This document shows, piece by piece, positions 1 through 8,213 of a stretch of 23,725 nucleotides of DNA; position 1 is the stretch's first letter; each line of letters starts with the position of its first letter. Origin of the DNA: Planctomycetota bacterium. Its GTDB lineage: Bacteria; Planctomycetota; Planctomycetia; Pirellulales; Pirellulaceae. Made by a program: the position numbers and the translations under genes. Under the pieces are notes generated by a model. That model did no database searches. It saw only the letters and a list, made by a program, of their open reading frames with translations, and had not been told where the DNA came from. The stretch lies in contig JAPLNJ010000337.1 in assembly GCA_026692885.1 (NCBI GenBank), positions 1 to 23,725 on the forward strand, written 5' to 3'.

Positions 1-2
1 TA

Positions 3-98
3 GAGACTGGCGTCGGAATCGAACCGACCGGAGGGTCTTGCCGGACTCTCCCACCGGATTTGAAATCCGGGGACGGCACCAGCCGTCTCGGCCAGTCT
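3..98 (-). tRNA. selC: Selenocysteine tRNA, anticodon UCA
   Basis: Read on the minus strand, this folds as a bacterial tRNA-Sec. It has an 8-bp acceptor stem (AGACTGGC at 98-91 with GCCAGTCT at 11-4), a 6-bp D stem (GACGGC/GCCGTC) with a tight TGGT loop, and an anticodon stem CCGGA/TCCGG around loop TTTCAAA (anticodon TCA). A long variable arm follows (GGAG-A-GTC/GAC-C-CTCC), then a 5-bp T stem GTCGG/CCGAC with loop TTCGATT. The 8+5 acceptor/T stack and 6-bp D stem distinguish tRNA-Sec from tRNA-Ser and tRNA-Leu. CCA is not encoded, and the discriminator would be C at position 3. The first pair is A-U rather than the usual G-C, which is slightly odd. It implies that UGA is read as selenocysteine in this organism. 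selA, selB and selD are not in the window. Confidence 0.93.
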
Positions 99-151
99 GC
101 TCGAGAAGGGTTGCAGAAGCGGGTCGCCTGCCATCGTCCGCAGACCGCTCG

Positions 152-568
152 TCAGCGCTGCTCCAGGTTCCAGGCCGTCAACTCGTTCGCGCCGGCGACG
201 ATTTCGCAGCGCAGGCCAGAGGTCTCCGGTTGGGCATAACGCGCCGGGAGACGATTCGGACCGACGCGACTGCGTTCGTCTCCCAACTGGACTAAGTCGC
301 GATACTCAAGCGTCACCACATATACTCCGGACGGAGCCCCATCGCCAGGCCGCTGGGTCGTCAGCCGGAAGCGTCCCGACGGGTCCGTGTGCGCCGTCAG
401 ACTCCGACGCGTACTGTCCTGCGGATGAAACACGATCAGCGCCTCGGCCAGCGGTCGTCCCGCGAACAAGACTTGTCCGCTCACCGGATACACCGGCTCT
501 TCACGCCCCGCGCATCCGCTGACGAAAACGCCGACGGCGAGGAGTAGGTGGCTGAGAATACGGTGCAT
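152..568 (-). CDS. Small lipoprotein with carboxypeptidase-regulatory-like fold
   Basis: A 138-residue protein with a lipoprotein signal peptide (hydrophobic residues 8-17, lipobox V-S-G-C, Cys19). The mature part opens with PVYPVSGQVLFAGRPL and contains the DPSGRFRLTTQRPGDGAP-type motif, then a beta-rich C-terminus. This is the common planctomycete lipoprotein that is normally encoded next to a DUF1559 protein; its biochemical role is unknown. I start it at the ATG at 568, because that start gives a canonical lipoprotein signal. The reading frame is also open upstream to 679, where it encodes the stump of a prepilin leader. It is a clear homologue of the lipoprotein at 23244-23663 at the other end of the window (shared YPV-G-VLF, DA/PSG-F-LTT, GDGAP-G-YVVTLE). 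Confidence 0.85.
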   Translation of the reverse strand: MHRILSHLLLAVGVFVSGCAGREEPVYPVSGQVLFAGRPLAEALIVFHPQDSTRRSLTAHTDPSGRFRLTTQRPGDGAPSGVYVVTLEYRDLVQLGDERSRVGPNRLPARYAQPETSGLRCEIVAGANELTAWNLEQR

Positions 569-679
569 GCTTCGCTCTGCTGCGGGGGACACACTCAGGG
601 AAAGGATGCCCGTATTCACGACCAACAATTCCACGAGCGTAAACGCGCTGTGAATCTCGACTCGGCGTCTCCCAATCAT
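569..679 (-). pseudogene. DUF1559 prepilin-leader stump upstream of the lipoprotein
   Basis: From the ATG at 679 the frame reads MIGRRRVEIHSAFTLVELLVV, the start of a type IV prepilin-like/DUF1559 protein. The usual continuation ([24 protein letters not shown]) is collapsed to about 16 residues that still resemble it (TGIL-SLSVSPAAERS) and then runs in frame into the lipoprotein ATG at 568. A GAGG-type ribosome site lies upstream. I read it as a gene reduced to its leader by deletion. Alternatively the whole 175-codon frame is translated as a fusion, which would place a prepilin leader in front of a lipobox. Confidence 0.6.
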
Positions 680-1130
680 GCTCTCGATTCCTCTTCAGGT
701 GGCCCATCATTTCCGTTTCGCCCAAGAACGCCCTCGCGGAAAACGGACCTCTCCGCGCATCGACCATTGCCGTCCGCCTCGGCCAATGGCTTCGAGACCT
801 GAACCAGTTCTGCAAGCCGGATGCCGAACGCGCGTAAATGCACACCACCCCGGCAAGTCAGCCGGAATGACGCGAGCACCACACATATTCTCAGGCGACG
901 CGTCCTGCGCGGTGAACATTCCCGCACCGCAGGTGAAAAAAGCCCCGCATGCGACTTTCCGCTCTTCCGCTTGTCGCGAGTTACGGGGGCGATCATCCGG
1001 ACCATTGGGAGCCGACACAAGGTGAGCCATCCGAGGCACACCGTTTGCAGTCCGCCGAAAGTCAAGTGCTGCGGCGAAAACGACCGCCCGCATACAGACA
1101 CCGTATTTCACAAAACGAGGAGGCAGCGAC
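680..1130. other. Intergenic, divergent spacer; no gene seen
   Basis: This stretch lies between the minus-strand lipoprotein module and the plus-strand squalene-oxidase-repeat gene. The long open frames crossing it have no recognisable protein features. It ends with a strong ribosome site (AGGAGG, 7 bases before the ATG at 1131). I could not find a convincing -35/-10 pair for either flank. Confidence 0.5.
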
Positions 1131-2378
1131 ATGAATCGCAACGCAAGCCGAAGGCAACTTGGCGCCGAGTGGAACCGTAGGGGCGAATGGCAAGCGGGAT
1201 CGATGACCCGTGCTGTCGGCGCAGCGCAGTCCACCCTCCCCTTGCTGTGGACGGCAGTCTGCGCGATTGGCGCTTGGTGCGCGGCGGGGACGACGGAGTC
1301 ATTCGGAGCCGACGGCCAAGCCGACGGCACGGGGCCGAAGCTCCTCCAAACGACGGTGGACCGGGCGATTGCGTACCTCGCCAAGCAGCAGGATGACGAC
1401 GGTTCACTCAGTTCGCAGATGGGCATCGGACCAACCGCCTTGACGACACTCGGGCTGTTGCGCAACGGACGGGGAGTCGCTGATCCCCAAGTGGCAAAGG
1501 GGCTGGAGTATCTGGCGGGATTTTTGCAGGCCGACGGCGGAATTCACCCGGAGCGCAGCCGTGTGCCCAACTATGAAACGTGCGTGGCCTTGGTCTGTTT
1601 CCAGGAAGCCAATCGTGACGGACGCTATGACAAGGTGATCCGCAGCGCCGAGAAATTCATCCGCACCGGCCAGTTCGACGAGGGCGAAGACAAGGGCAAG
1701 TCGGATCTGTCCTACGGCGGCGCCGGCTACGGCGGCAAGTCGCGGCCGGACCTGTCCAACACGGCCTATCTGGTTGACGCCCTGCAGGCCTGCGGCGCGG
1801 GTCCGAACGATCCGGCCATTCAGAAAGCCCTGGTCTTCGTCTCGCGGTGCCAGAACCTGGAAAGCGAGCACAACACCACGAAGTTCGCCGCCAAGGTGAA
1901 CGACGGCGGTTTCTACTACAGCTGCGTGCTGGACCGGCAGGACGATTCGCGCCAAGGGGCCGAGGAGGGCCTGCAGAGCTACGGGGCCATGTCCTACTCA
2001 GGCGTCAAGAGCCTGGTTTATGCCGGCCTGACCAAAGACGATCCTCGCGTCAAGGCCGCCGTGGGCTGGATTCGCAAGCACTACGATGTGAAGAGCCATC
2101 CGGGCATGGGCGATGCGGGGCTGTACTACTACTACCACTCGTTTGCCAAAACGCTGGACGTCCTGGGGATCGACGAGATCGAAGATGCTCAGGGGGTGAA
2201 ACACGACTGGCGCCGGGACTTGACCGAGGAACTGGCCCGCCGTCAACAAGCCAACGGAGGCTGGGTGAACGCCAACAGCCGGTGGATGGAAAGCGATCCG
2301 AACCTGGCCACCTCCTTCGCGCTCTTGGCGTTGTCTTACTGCCGGCCAGTTGCGGCGTCAGGACGGCCCGCCCGTTGA
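1131..2378 (+). CDS. Secreted prenyltransferase/squalene-oxidase repeat protein
   Basis: A 415-residue protein. A basic N-terminal stretch is followed by a hydrophobic segment (about residues 35-53) ending in an Ala-rich cleavage region near FGADG, so it is probably exported. The rest is alpha/alpha-toroid repeats of the terpene cyclase/squalene-oxidase type: AIAYLAKQQDDDGSL, GPTALTTLGLL, NTAYLVDALQACG, SYGAMSYSGVKSLVYAGL, QANGGWVNANSRWMESDPNLATSFALLAL. It lacks a recognisable DxDD cyclase motif, so enzymatic cyclase activity is not supported; many planctomycete members are of unknown function. The ATG at 1131 has an AGGAGG ribosome site with 7-base spacing. A second in-frame ATG at 1203 would give a tidier signal peptide but has a weaker ribosome site. 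It stands 117 bp before the alpha/beta hydrolase gene on the same strand. Confidence 0.85.
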   Translation: MNRNASRRQLGAEWNRRGEWQAGSMTRAVGAAQSTLPLLWTAVCAIGAWCAAGTTESFGADGQADGTGPKLLQTTVDRAIAYLAKQQDDDGSLSSQMGIGPTALTTLGLLRNGRGVADPQVAKGLEYLAGFLQADGGIHPERSRVPNYETCVALVCFQEANRDGRYDKVIRSAEKFIRTGQFDEGEDKGKSDLSYGGAGYGGKSRPDLSNTAYLVDALQACGAGPNDPAIQKALVFVSRCQNLESEHNTTKFAAKVNDGGFYYSCVLDRQDDSRQGAEEGLQSYGAMSYSGVKSLVYAGLTKDDPRVKAAVGWIRKHYDVKSHPGMGDAGLYYYYHSFAKTLDVLGIDEIEDAQGVKHDWRRDLTEELARRQQANGGWVNANSRWMESDPNLATSFALLALSYCRPVAASGRPAR

Positions 2379-2495
2379 CAGGTGGAAGGCCCTTGCCGTT
2401 GGCGACATCATGAGACATGGGAAATCGATTCGCCGGATACGTGTGAATCGCCAGCGATGCCTGCGGAATCTTGAGTGACTCAGAGGGAGTGATCC

Positions 2496-3329
2496 ATGTT
2501 GCGAATTGCAGGGGTGGGAATTGCCGTGGTTCTGGCGGTGTCCTCGGTTCAGGCTGAGAAGCCCCCAGATGTTCGATACGAGGTGAACGCGGTCAAAGAT
2601 CAGGCTTATTACACCGGTCCAGGTGCTGATCCCGATAAGAACAAGCTCGATCTCTATCTACCCAAGCGGAAGCAGGGATTTCCCATCCTCGTGTTCGTCC
2701 ACGGCGGCGGGTACCAGAAAGGGGACCGCAAGGAAGGTCAAACCGTAGGTCAGGTGCTCGCGGCACGGGGTGTGGGCGTCGCTGTGATCAGCTACCGGCT
2801 CTACCCGCAGGTGAAACATCCCGGGCAGATCCAGGATGTGGCCCGCGCGTTCGCCTGGATCAAAGCCAACGCCGGCCGGCAGGGCGGTCGTTCCTCGGCC
2901 GTCTTCGTGGGCGGGCACTCCGCCGGCGCTCACTTGGCCGCGCTCCTGGCCACGGATGAGTCGTACCTCCAGGCCGAGACGTTGAGTCTAAAGGACATCC
3001 GGGGCGTGGTGGCCCTTAGCGGCGGCTACCGTATTCAGCCGATCCGCAAGGATGTGTTCGGCAGCGAAGAAATCATGCTGCAGGCCTCGCCGTTCGCGCA
3101 CGTCAAGCGGGGGCATCCGCCCTTTCTGATCGTCTATGGCGAGAGCGAGACGCCAGAACGTCACTCGCTCTCGAAGGAGTTCCGGGACGCGTTGAAGAAG
3201 GCCGGCGGTGAGGCGGAAGTTCTGGAAGTGCAGGATCGCACGCACCAGGAACTGTTCGCCAAAATCGGCGATGGCGACCCGACAACCGAGGCCGCATTGA
3301 GCTTCATCGTCCAGCATTCCGAACACTGA
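2496..3329 (+). CDS. Secreted alpha/beta hydrolase (BD-FAE/carboxylesterase-like)
   Basis: A 277-residue protein with a cleavable signal peptide (residues 1-20, VSSVQA). The fold markers are the HGGG oxyanion-hole motif at 69-72 and the nucleophile elbow GHSAG at 140-144 (Ser142). The catalytic His is probably His250 in the DRTHQEL segment. The acid position after the last strands reads YGESE, so the acid may be Glu rather than the usual Asp. The family includes feruloyl/acetyl xylan esterase-like and kynurenine formamidase-like hydrolases; the substrate cannot be fixed here. The start is supported by AGGGAG about 7 bases upstream. The export signal fits extracytoplasmic ester hydrolysis. Confidence 0.88.
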   Translation: MLRIAGVGIAVVLAVSSVQAEKPPDVRYEVNAVKDQAYYTGPGADPDKNKLDLYLPKRKQGFPILVFVHGGGYQKGDRKEGQTVGQVLAARGVGVAVISYRLYPQVKHPGQIQDVARAFAWIKANAGRQGGRSSAVFVGGHSAGAHLAALLATDESYLQAETLSLKDIRGVVALSGGYRIQPIRKDVFGSEEIMLQASPFAHVKRGHPPFLIVYGESETPERHSLSKEFRDALKKAGGEAEVLEVQDRTHQELFAKIGDGDPTTEAALSFIVQHSEH

Positions 3330-3789
3330 GGTCCTACTGGATTCCACGATTTCCCATCGTGTTCGGGATCGCCGTCGACGAGGATCACGAAGGTGTCGTC
3401 CTGGGGCGTATGGTGCAAGACCTCGGACGAACGGTTGCTCTCGGCAAATACGGCGTTTGTGCGGTCAGACGATTGCGTCAGACGGCGGCCTTGCCGTTAC
3501 CGTCCGGGTTAGCAGGGGGTTGTCCGGGTGGGGATATCGACATTGCCGACAGACGCGGTATGATCGACAGCCACGCTGTATTCACGCCCGTGGGTAGCCC
3601 GCCAATTGCCATAGACGCGAGTGCCAGACGGCGTCTTGAAGCTTGGATTGACATCGCCGTGATTTGCCCCCCACCGACGCTGCATCCACCCGGTGAACAA
3701 GACCGCGCAAAGCAGGCCGTCAGCGCCAGGCGGGATCAGTGCGCTGACGCTTGTGCGCGGACTACCAGCCGTCGACGAAGGAAACACCA
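3330..3789. other. Intergenic; possible decayed coding DNA, no gene supported
   Basis: A 460-bp gap before the DUF1559 gene. On the minus strand two short stretches have a protein-like look (one containing HHTPQDDTFVILVDGDPEHD around 3360-3418, one around 3530-3680), but neither has a start, a ribosome site or a family I recognise. It may be a relic of a deleted gene. The ribosome site of the next gene (AAGGA) lies at its right end. Confidence 0.4.
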
Positions 3790-4779
3790 ATGTCCGGGAA
3801 AGACACTGCCAAAGGCTTCACGCTGATCGAACTGCTGGTGGTGATTGCCATCATCGGCATCCTGGTCGGACTGTTGCTCCCAGCCGTGCAAGCGGCCCGA
3901 GAGGCGGCCCGCCGCACGCAGTGCCTCAACAATCTGAGGCAAATCGGCATCGGACTCGCCTGCTATGAAAGTTTCTGCAAGGTCTACCCGGCCAGCTATG
4001 CCGGTGGCTCCAAGGGAAACTGGTCCTTGCAGGCCGCACTGCTGCCATTCTTGGAACGCGGCGACATCTACCGGGACATCGATTTCAACCAGGGTTGCTC
4101 TGCCATCAAATTGCCGGACGGCATGCCACTGGCCACGCTGCGTGTGGCCACCTATCTGTGCCCCGCTGAGGTCAATGACCGGGTCCGGTACGACAATGGT
4201 TCGCCGACGACCTACCCGTTGAGCTACGGCAACAACCTCGGCGTGTGGTTTGTCTACGACGCGCCCACGAATCGGGGCGGAGACGGAGCCTTCTATCCCT
4301 ACAGTTGGCTGAAAACGTCAGCCTTCCTAGACGGCCTGAGCAGCACGCTCGCATTCTCCGAGGTCAAGACCTTCGAAGGCCACTACCGAAATGCCAACCT
4401 GGCCGGAAACCTCCCGCTCCCCACCAATCCCAGTCAGATTTGCAGCCTGGGTGGGACGTTCATGACGACAGGCCACACCGAATGGCTGGAAGGCCGTGCT
4501 GTTCAGACCGGATTCACCGCCACCTTCACTCCCAACATCTCTATCCCCTGCACAAACGGCGGCGTGGAGTACGATGTGGCCTGGACCAATCGGATGGAAA
4601 GCAACACGGCGACGTTCCCCACCTATGCGGCTGTCACGTCGCGTAGCTATCATCCAGGCACTGTCAATGCGCTGTTCATGGACGGTTCGGCCCGATCGGT
4701 TGCCAGTACCGTCGAGTTGCAGGTCTGGCAGGCGCTCGCGACTCGTTGCGGAGGCGAATGCGTTGGCACTATTCCGTAG
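3790..4779 (+). CDS. DUF1559 protein with type IV prepilin leader
   Basis: A 329-residue protein. The N-terminus is a prepilin leader: [11 protein letters not shown] with the cleavage Gly at residue 9, followed by the hydrophobic helix and the family-typical [22 protein letters not shown] segment. Towards the C-terminus it has the H-x9-DG motif ([14 protein letters not shown]). DUF1559 proteins are abundant in Planctomycetota. They are presumed to be exported through a type II secretion/type IV pilus-like route, but their role is unknown. The start at 3790 is chosen because it places the leader correctly and follows AAGGA with 7 bases spacing; an upstream in-frame start would only add a non-conserved tail. 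Unlike the copies at both ends of the window, this one has no intact lipoprotein partner. Decayed relics of another pair lie just downstream. Confidence 0.92.
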   Translation: MSGKDTAKGFTLIELLVVIAIIGILVGLLLPAVQAAREAARRTQCLNNLRQIGIGLACYESFCKVYPASYAGGSKGNWSLQAALLPFLERGDIYRDIDFNQGCSAIKLPDGMPLATLRVATYLCPAEVNDRVRYDNGSPTTYPLSYGNNLGVWFVYDAPTNRGGDGAFYPYSWLKTSAFLDGLSSTLAFSEVKTFEGHYRNANLAGNLPLPTNPSQICSLGGTFMTTGHTEWLEGRAVQTGFTATFTPNISIPCTNGGVEYDVAWTNRMESNTATFPTYAAVTSRSYHPGTVNALFMDGSARSVASTVELQVWQALATRCGGECVGTIP

Positions 4780-4901
4780 CTCTGTCTTTGGATCGACCGC
4801 GTGAGCATCTGACGCTTGAAATGTTAATGCGCAGCAAGAATCTGAAGTGCAAGGGGGAAGATTAATGGCTCGGCGACCAGTACGACCTGACCAAGAACTT
4901 C

Positions 4902-5129
4902 CTACTTGCTCTTCAAAGGAAAGTCGAGCTTGTTCGAGCCAGACTTGACTTCCACCGCTAATTCGCGGAAACGGTTGTACCTGGCCGGGAGCAGCTGCGG
5001 ACCGTCGACTTCTTGTCCTTGGGCGTCGACTCTTGTCGAATGCGTGATGCGCACCTGGTGCTTGCCCAGGAGGACGCCCTTCTTGTTGGCGTTGTACCTC
5101 AGCGTGTAGTTGCCGGAGCTATCCGGGTG
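4902..5129 (-). pseudogene. Lipoprotein C-terminal remnant
   Basis: Directly in frame after the stop codon of the neighbouring DUF1559 remnant, the minus strand reads HPDSSGNYTLRYNANKKGVL, then GKHQVRIT, LLPARYNRFREL and VEVKSGSNKLDFPLKSK before a TAG at 4904-4902. These are the D-x-SG-x-Y-L, GKH-VRI, LP-RYN and VK-G-N--DF-L features of the lipoprotein usually paired with DUF1559 proteins. The lipobox and N-terminal half are missing, so a deletion has joined its second half to the end of the DUF1559 gene. There is no start codon of its own. Confidence 0.72.
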
Positions 5130-5384
5130 TTAGTACCGACCGACTTCCATTTCATCGTTGCGAGTTCCCAGCAGTTGGTACACGCCCATCGCGAACTTCC
5201 CAGTCGGTGGCGACACCGTCCCTTCGAAGAGCGTCTGCCAGGGAGCGACGGGGATCGGCGTGCCATCCACGCCGCTGTTGTTGGAGGAGATGTTTTCCCA
5301 GATAAATCGCACGGAAGCGTCACCAAGGGCGAACATCGCACCGCCCGGATGAGAGCTGGAGAAATTGTTTTGGTTGCCTTGGTT
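5130..5384 (-). pseudogene. DUF1559 C-terminal remnant
   Basis: The minus strand reads NQNNFSSSHPGGAMFALGD, then SVRFIWENI and GVYQLLGTRNDEMEVGRY with a TAA at 5132-5130. This is the C-terminus of a DUF1559 protein, including the H-x9-D motif (His-Pro-Gly-Gly to Asp-Ala). The prepilin leader and the body are absent; upstream in the same frame is a stop at 5441-5439. With the lipoprotein remnant that follows it, this is the relic of a complete DUF1559-lipoprotein pair, collapsed by deletion. Confidence 0.75.
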
Positions 5385-5438
5385 CGTCCTGGTTGACGCG
5401 AATCTGGAGAACCGGCTGGCCGGTGACCTGCTCGGTGC

Positions 5439-5567
5439 TCACATCAACCGAGCGACCAGCCGAACACGGCGGGGCCGTTCAGGCGTTTCCGCTGCTTGCT
5501 CTCCGCTGTGCTCCGCTGAACTCGCCGCCGCACGCGGCATCGGGTGATCGATCATGACTTGGGTCAT
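5439..5567 (-). CDS. Possible 42-residue ORF with good ribosome site
   Basis: An ATG at 5567 preceded by AGGAG with suitable spacing opens a 42-codon frame (begins MTQVMIDHPMPRAAASSAEH, ends VRLVARLM) and stops at TGA 5441-5439. The product is rich in Ala, Glu and Arg, has no signal peptide and matches nothing I know. It is in the same frame as the DUF1559 remnant downstream, so it could be the 5' stump of a deleted gene rather than a functional small protein. Confidence 0.2.
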   Translation of the reverse strand: MTQVMIDHPMPRAAASSAEHSGEQAAETPERPRRVRLVARLM

Positions 5568-5656
5568 CGACGTACTCCTGCCGACACAACTGCATGGGTA
5601 TCCGCCGTGCGGCTGCGGCTGCGCACAGGCAGTCGCAAGCGGCGTCCAAGGTCAAG

Positions 5657-5698
5657 AATGACCAAAGACCGCGAACGAATGACCAAAGACCGCGAACG
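5657..5698. repeat. Tandem 21-bp direct repeat, two exact copies
   Basis: The unit AATGACCAAAGACCGCGAACG occurs twice in a row (5657-5677 and 5678-5698), followed by the first bases of a third copy. It lies between the relics and the stop of the P-type ATPase gene. It looks like a slippage duplication; no function is implied. Confidence 0.9.
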
Positions 5699-5711
5699 AA
5701 TTACAGCAAGT

Positions 5712-7901
5712 TCATGGGGAGGGGCCGATGCGTAGCAATCGCAAGCCGTTGAAGATCACGAGCAGCGTGGCTCCCACGTCGGCGCTGATGGCGGCCCAGA
5801 GGGAAGCGTAGCCAGCCAACGTCAGAATCACGAAAACAGCCTTCACGGCCAGCGAGAAGGCGATGTTCTCTCGAACCACGGCCCGCGTCCGCCGGGAGTG
5901 GGCGATGAGCCAGGGAAGCTTAGCCAAGTCGTCCGACATCAGCGCGATGTCGGCGGTCTCGATCGCGGCGTCGCTTCCCGCCGTCCCCATGGCGATTCCC
6001 AGGGTGGCTCGGGCGAGGGCCGGAGCGTCGTTCACCCCATCACCGACCATCGCCACGCTGCCGTACTGGGTCACCAGTCTCTCCACGCACGCCACCTTGT
6101 CGGCCGGCAGTAGTTCGGCGTGGACCTCGTCGACGCCGGTCTGTGCGGCAATCGCTCGTGCCGTACCCTGGTTATCGCCGGTGAGCATAACCACGTGCTT
6201 GATTCCCTTATCGCGGAGGGCCTGGATTGCCTGTCGGGCCTCGGGACGTACCTTGTCGGCCAAGGCGATCAGTCCGCAGACGTGGTTCTCATTCCCGACG
6301 ACGACCACGGTGCAACCGGCCGCGGACAGGGCCTCCAACCGGCGATGGACCTCCTCGGTCTCCTGCCCTCGCTCTTCGAGATAGCGATGCGAGCCGAGCC
6401 AAACCAGTTGGCCTTTGAACCGGGCAGTGGCCCCCTTGCCTGACACGATCTGAAGCTCCTCGGCCGGAGTGAATTTGATCTGCCGCCGTTGTGCGAAGGC
6501 GACGATCGCACGGGCCAGGGGATGATCACTTCGCGACTCGATGGCCGCGACCCGCTCCAGGAGTTCCGTCTCGTCGTGACCGCTGAGGGGCACCACTTCC
6601 ACGACGCTGGGTTGGCCCTCGGTCAGCGTGCCCGTCTTGTCCAGCGCGATGGCCTGCAAGCCAGCCGGGGCTTCCACGTGCAGGCCACCCTTGACCAGCA
6701 CGCCGTTGCGGGCTGATGCGGCCAAGGCCGCCACGATACTCACGGGCGTGGAAATCACCAGGGCACAAGGGCAGGCAATCACCAGGAGTACAAGTGAGCG
6801 GTAGCACCAGTCCGCCCATTCGCCACCGAGAAGCAGCGGAGGCAGCAGGAGGACCAGCAGCGCCAAGCTGAACACGATTGGCGTGTAGTAGCGCGCGAAG
6901 CGTTCAACCCATTGCTCCGAAGGAGCGCGCCGCGATTGCGATTCGCCGACCAGTCGGACGATGTGAGCCAAGGTCGTGTCTTCGGCCCGCTTGGTACATT
7001 CGACCTCCAGAGCACCGTCGCCGTTGATCGTTCCCGCGAAAACCTGGTCGCCGGGGTTCTTGACGATCGGCCGACTTTCCCCGGTGATAGGCGCCTGATT
7101 GACGCCGCTGATTCCAGCGACGACACGGCCGTCCAAGGGAAACTTCTCGCCTGGCAGCACAAGGAAGTGCGCCCCGACCGAAACCTGATCGGGTGGAACC
7201 GCTTCCTCGCTGCCATCCTGTCGTTTCAGCCGAGCGACCATAGGGGCCAACTCAAGCAGGGCCGCGATTGCCCGCCGGGCGCGGCCCAGGCTCCAGCTTT
7301 CCAGCGCCAGCGACAGGCTGAACAGGAAGGCCACCGTTGCCGCCTCGAACCACTCGCCGATGGCGATTGCACCGATGACCGCGATCGTCATCAGGAGGTT
7401 CATGTCCGGTCGAAGATGTCGCAGCGCCCGCCAAGCTTTGGGCAAGATGTTCCAGTAGGCGGCGAGAATCCCCAGTACGTAGAGGATCTTGACAGCCAGC
7501 GGCACACCCGCGACGGCACCAAGTCCCTCAGCACCGAGGGCCGCCCGGAAAGCCCCCGCAAGCCAGGCATGCGTAGTGATTCCCGCCAGGCCCAGCAGTC
7601 CGCTGGCCGCGGTGAGCAATGTTCGTCCCTGGGCTCCCCAGCGACCGACACTGGTCTCTGCGGGACGTCTGTCTCGCCAGACCTCGGCCCGCATTCCGGC
7701 TCGTGCTACAGCCTGTAGGACCGCCTCAAGATCGGCATCCTTCGGCCCCGACTGGACCGTCATCTTGCCGTTGAGAATGTCGAACGCCAGACGGTCTTCA
7801 CCGCCCACCACAGGGCCGACTTCGCGCCGCAGTGCCGCCACTTCTTCCGCGCAGTCCAGGCCGTGGACCCTGAACTGCAGGGGCAATTGCGGGAACGGCA
7901 T
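5712..7901 (-). CDS. P1B-2-type Zn2+/Cd2+/Pb2+-exporting ATPase
   Basis: A 729-residue heavy-metal P-type ATPase of the CadA/ZntA kind. Residues from the chosen ATG: N-terminal metal-binding domain with a single-Cys motif HGLDCAEE (Cys17); membrane helices from about 95; actuator TGES at 273-276; transmembrane metal site CPC at 377-379; phosphorylation motif DKTGTLTEG (Asp421); nucleotide-binding SDHPLAR (HP at 460-461); hinge GDGVNDAPALA; and a last helix with ADVGAT. The CPC plus a TM8 Asp is the P1B-2 signature, which argues for divalent Zn/Cd/Pb rather than Cu. The ATG at 7901 is preferred over an upstream TTG at 7949 because it begins just before the HMA domain. An ArsR-family repressor lies 312 bp upstream on the same strand and is the natural candidate regulator. 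Confidence 0.93.
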   Translation of the reverse strand: MPFPQLPLQFRVHGLDCAEEVAALRREVGPVVGGEDRLAFDILNGKMTVQSGPKDADLEAVLQAVARAGMRAEVWRDRRPAETSVGRWGAQGRTLLTAASGLLGLAGITTHAWLAGAFRAALGAEGLGAVAGVPLAVKILYVLGILAAYWNILPKAWRALRHLRPDMNLLMTIAVIGAIAIGEWFEAATVAFLFSLSLALESWSLGRARRAIAALLELAPMVARLKRQDGSEEAVPPDQVSVGAHFLVLPGEKFPLDGRVVAGISGVNQAPITGESRPIVKNPGDQVFAGTINGDGALEVECTKRAEDTTLAHIVRLVGESQSRRAPSEQWVERFARYYTPIVFSLALLVLLLPPLLLGGEWADWCYRSLVLLVIACPCALVISTPVSIVAALAASARNGVLVKGGLHVEAPAGLQAIALDKTGTLTEGQPSVVEVVPLSGHDETELLERVAAIESRSDHPLARAIVAFAQRRQIKFTPAEELQIVSGKGATARFKGQLVWLGSHRYLEERGQETEEVHRRLEALSAAGCTVVVVGNENHVCGLIALADKVRPEARQAIQALRDKGIKHVVMLTGDNQGTARAIAAQTGVDEVHAELLPADKVACVERLVTQYGSVAMVGDGVNDAPALARATLGIAMGTAGSDAAIETADIALMSDDLAKLPWLIAHSRRTRAVVRENIAFSLAVKAVFVILTLAGYASLWAAISADVGATLLVIFNGLRLLRIGPSP

Positions 7902-8213
7902 GGCGGCTGTCTTTCGTTTGTGGTCGTGGAGAGTTAGTGCAACCGGCAAGACGAAATGCCGAAGGGTGAACCCCTAATCTTAGAGCTATGACTACAAACG
8001 GGGAATCGTGGCTGTCGTCCCGCCCGTACGAAGCTTTCTAATAGGCATACGATCTTATCGCCTTACTCGCTGATCCCTCGAGCCGGCTAGCACCGGACTC
8101 AGCAGACGCTGTGCTTGGCTCGGCGAACGCAAACGAGACCCTGTGCCACGGATAGGCCGTAGCCGCCACTGGCTTTGAACCGGGTGGCGGCTGCGGAGGC
8201 ACACATCCTGGAA
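7902..8213. other. Gap between arsR and the metal ATPase, with a 9-bp hairpin
   Basis: The only structure I see is a perfect 9-bp inverted repeat, AGCCGCCAC at 8161-8169 and GTGGCGGCT at 8184-8192, with a 14-base loop. It starts about 20 bases after the repressor stop codon on the minus strand. It could stop or stabilise the repressor transcript, but no T-run follows it. No convincing promoter for the ATPase was found. Confidence 0.45.

Noticed and set aside
5439..5441. TGA joining the 42-residue ORF to the DUF1559 remnant as a possible selenocysteine readthrough
   Set aside because: The residues after the TGA show no family similarity until the DUF1559 fragment, there is no partner Cys/Sec motif, and I see no clear SECIS hairpin directly after it.
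8161..8192. Hairpin after arsR as an intrinsic terminator
   Set aside because: The 9-bp stem is perfect, but the loop is 14 bases and no T-run follows on the minus strand, so I only record it as a hairpin.
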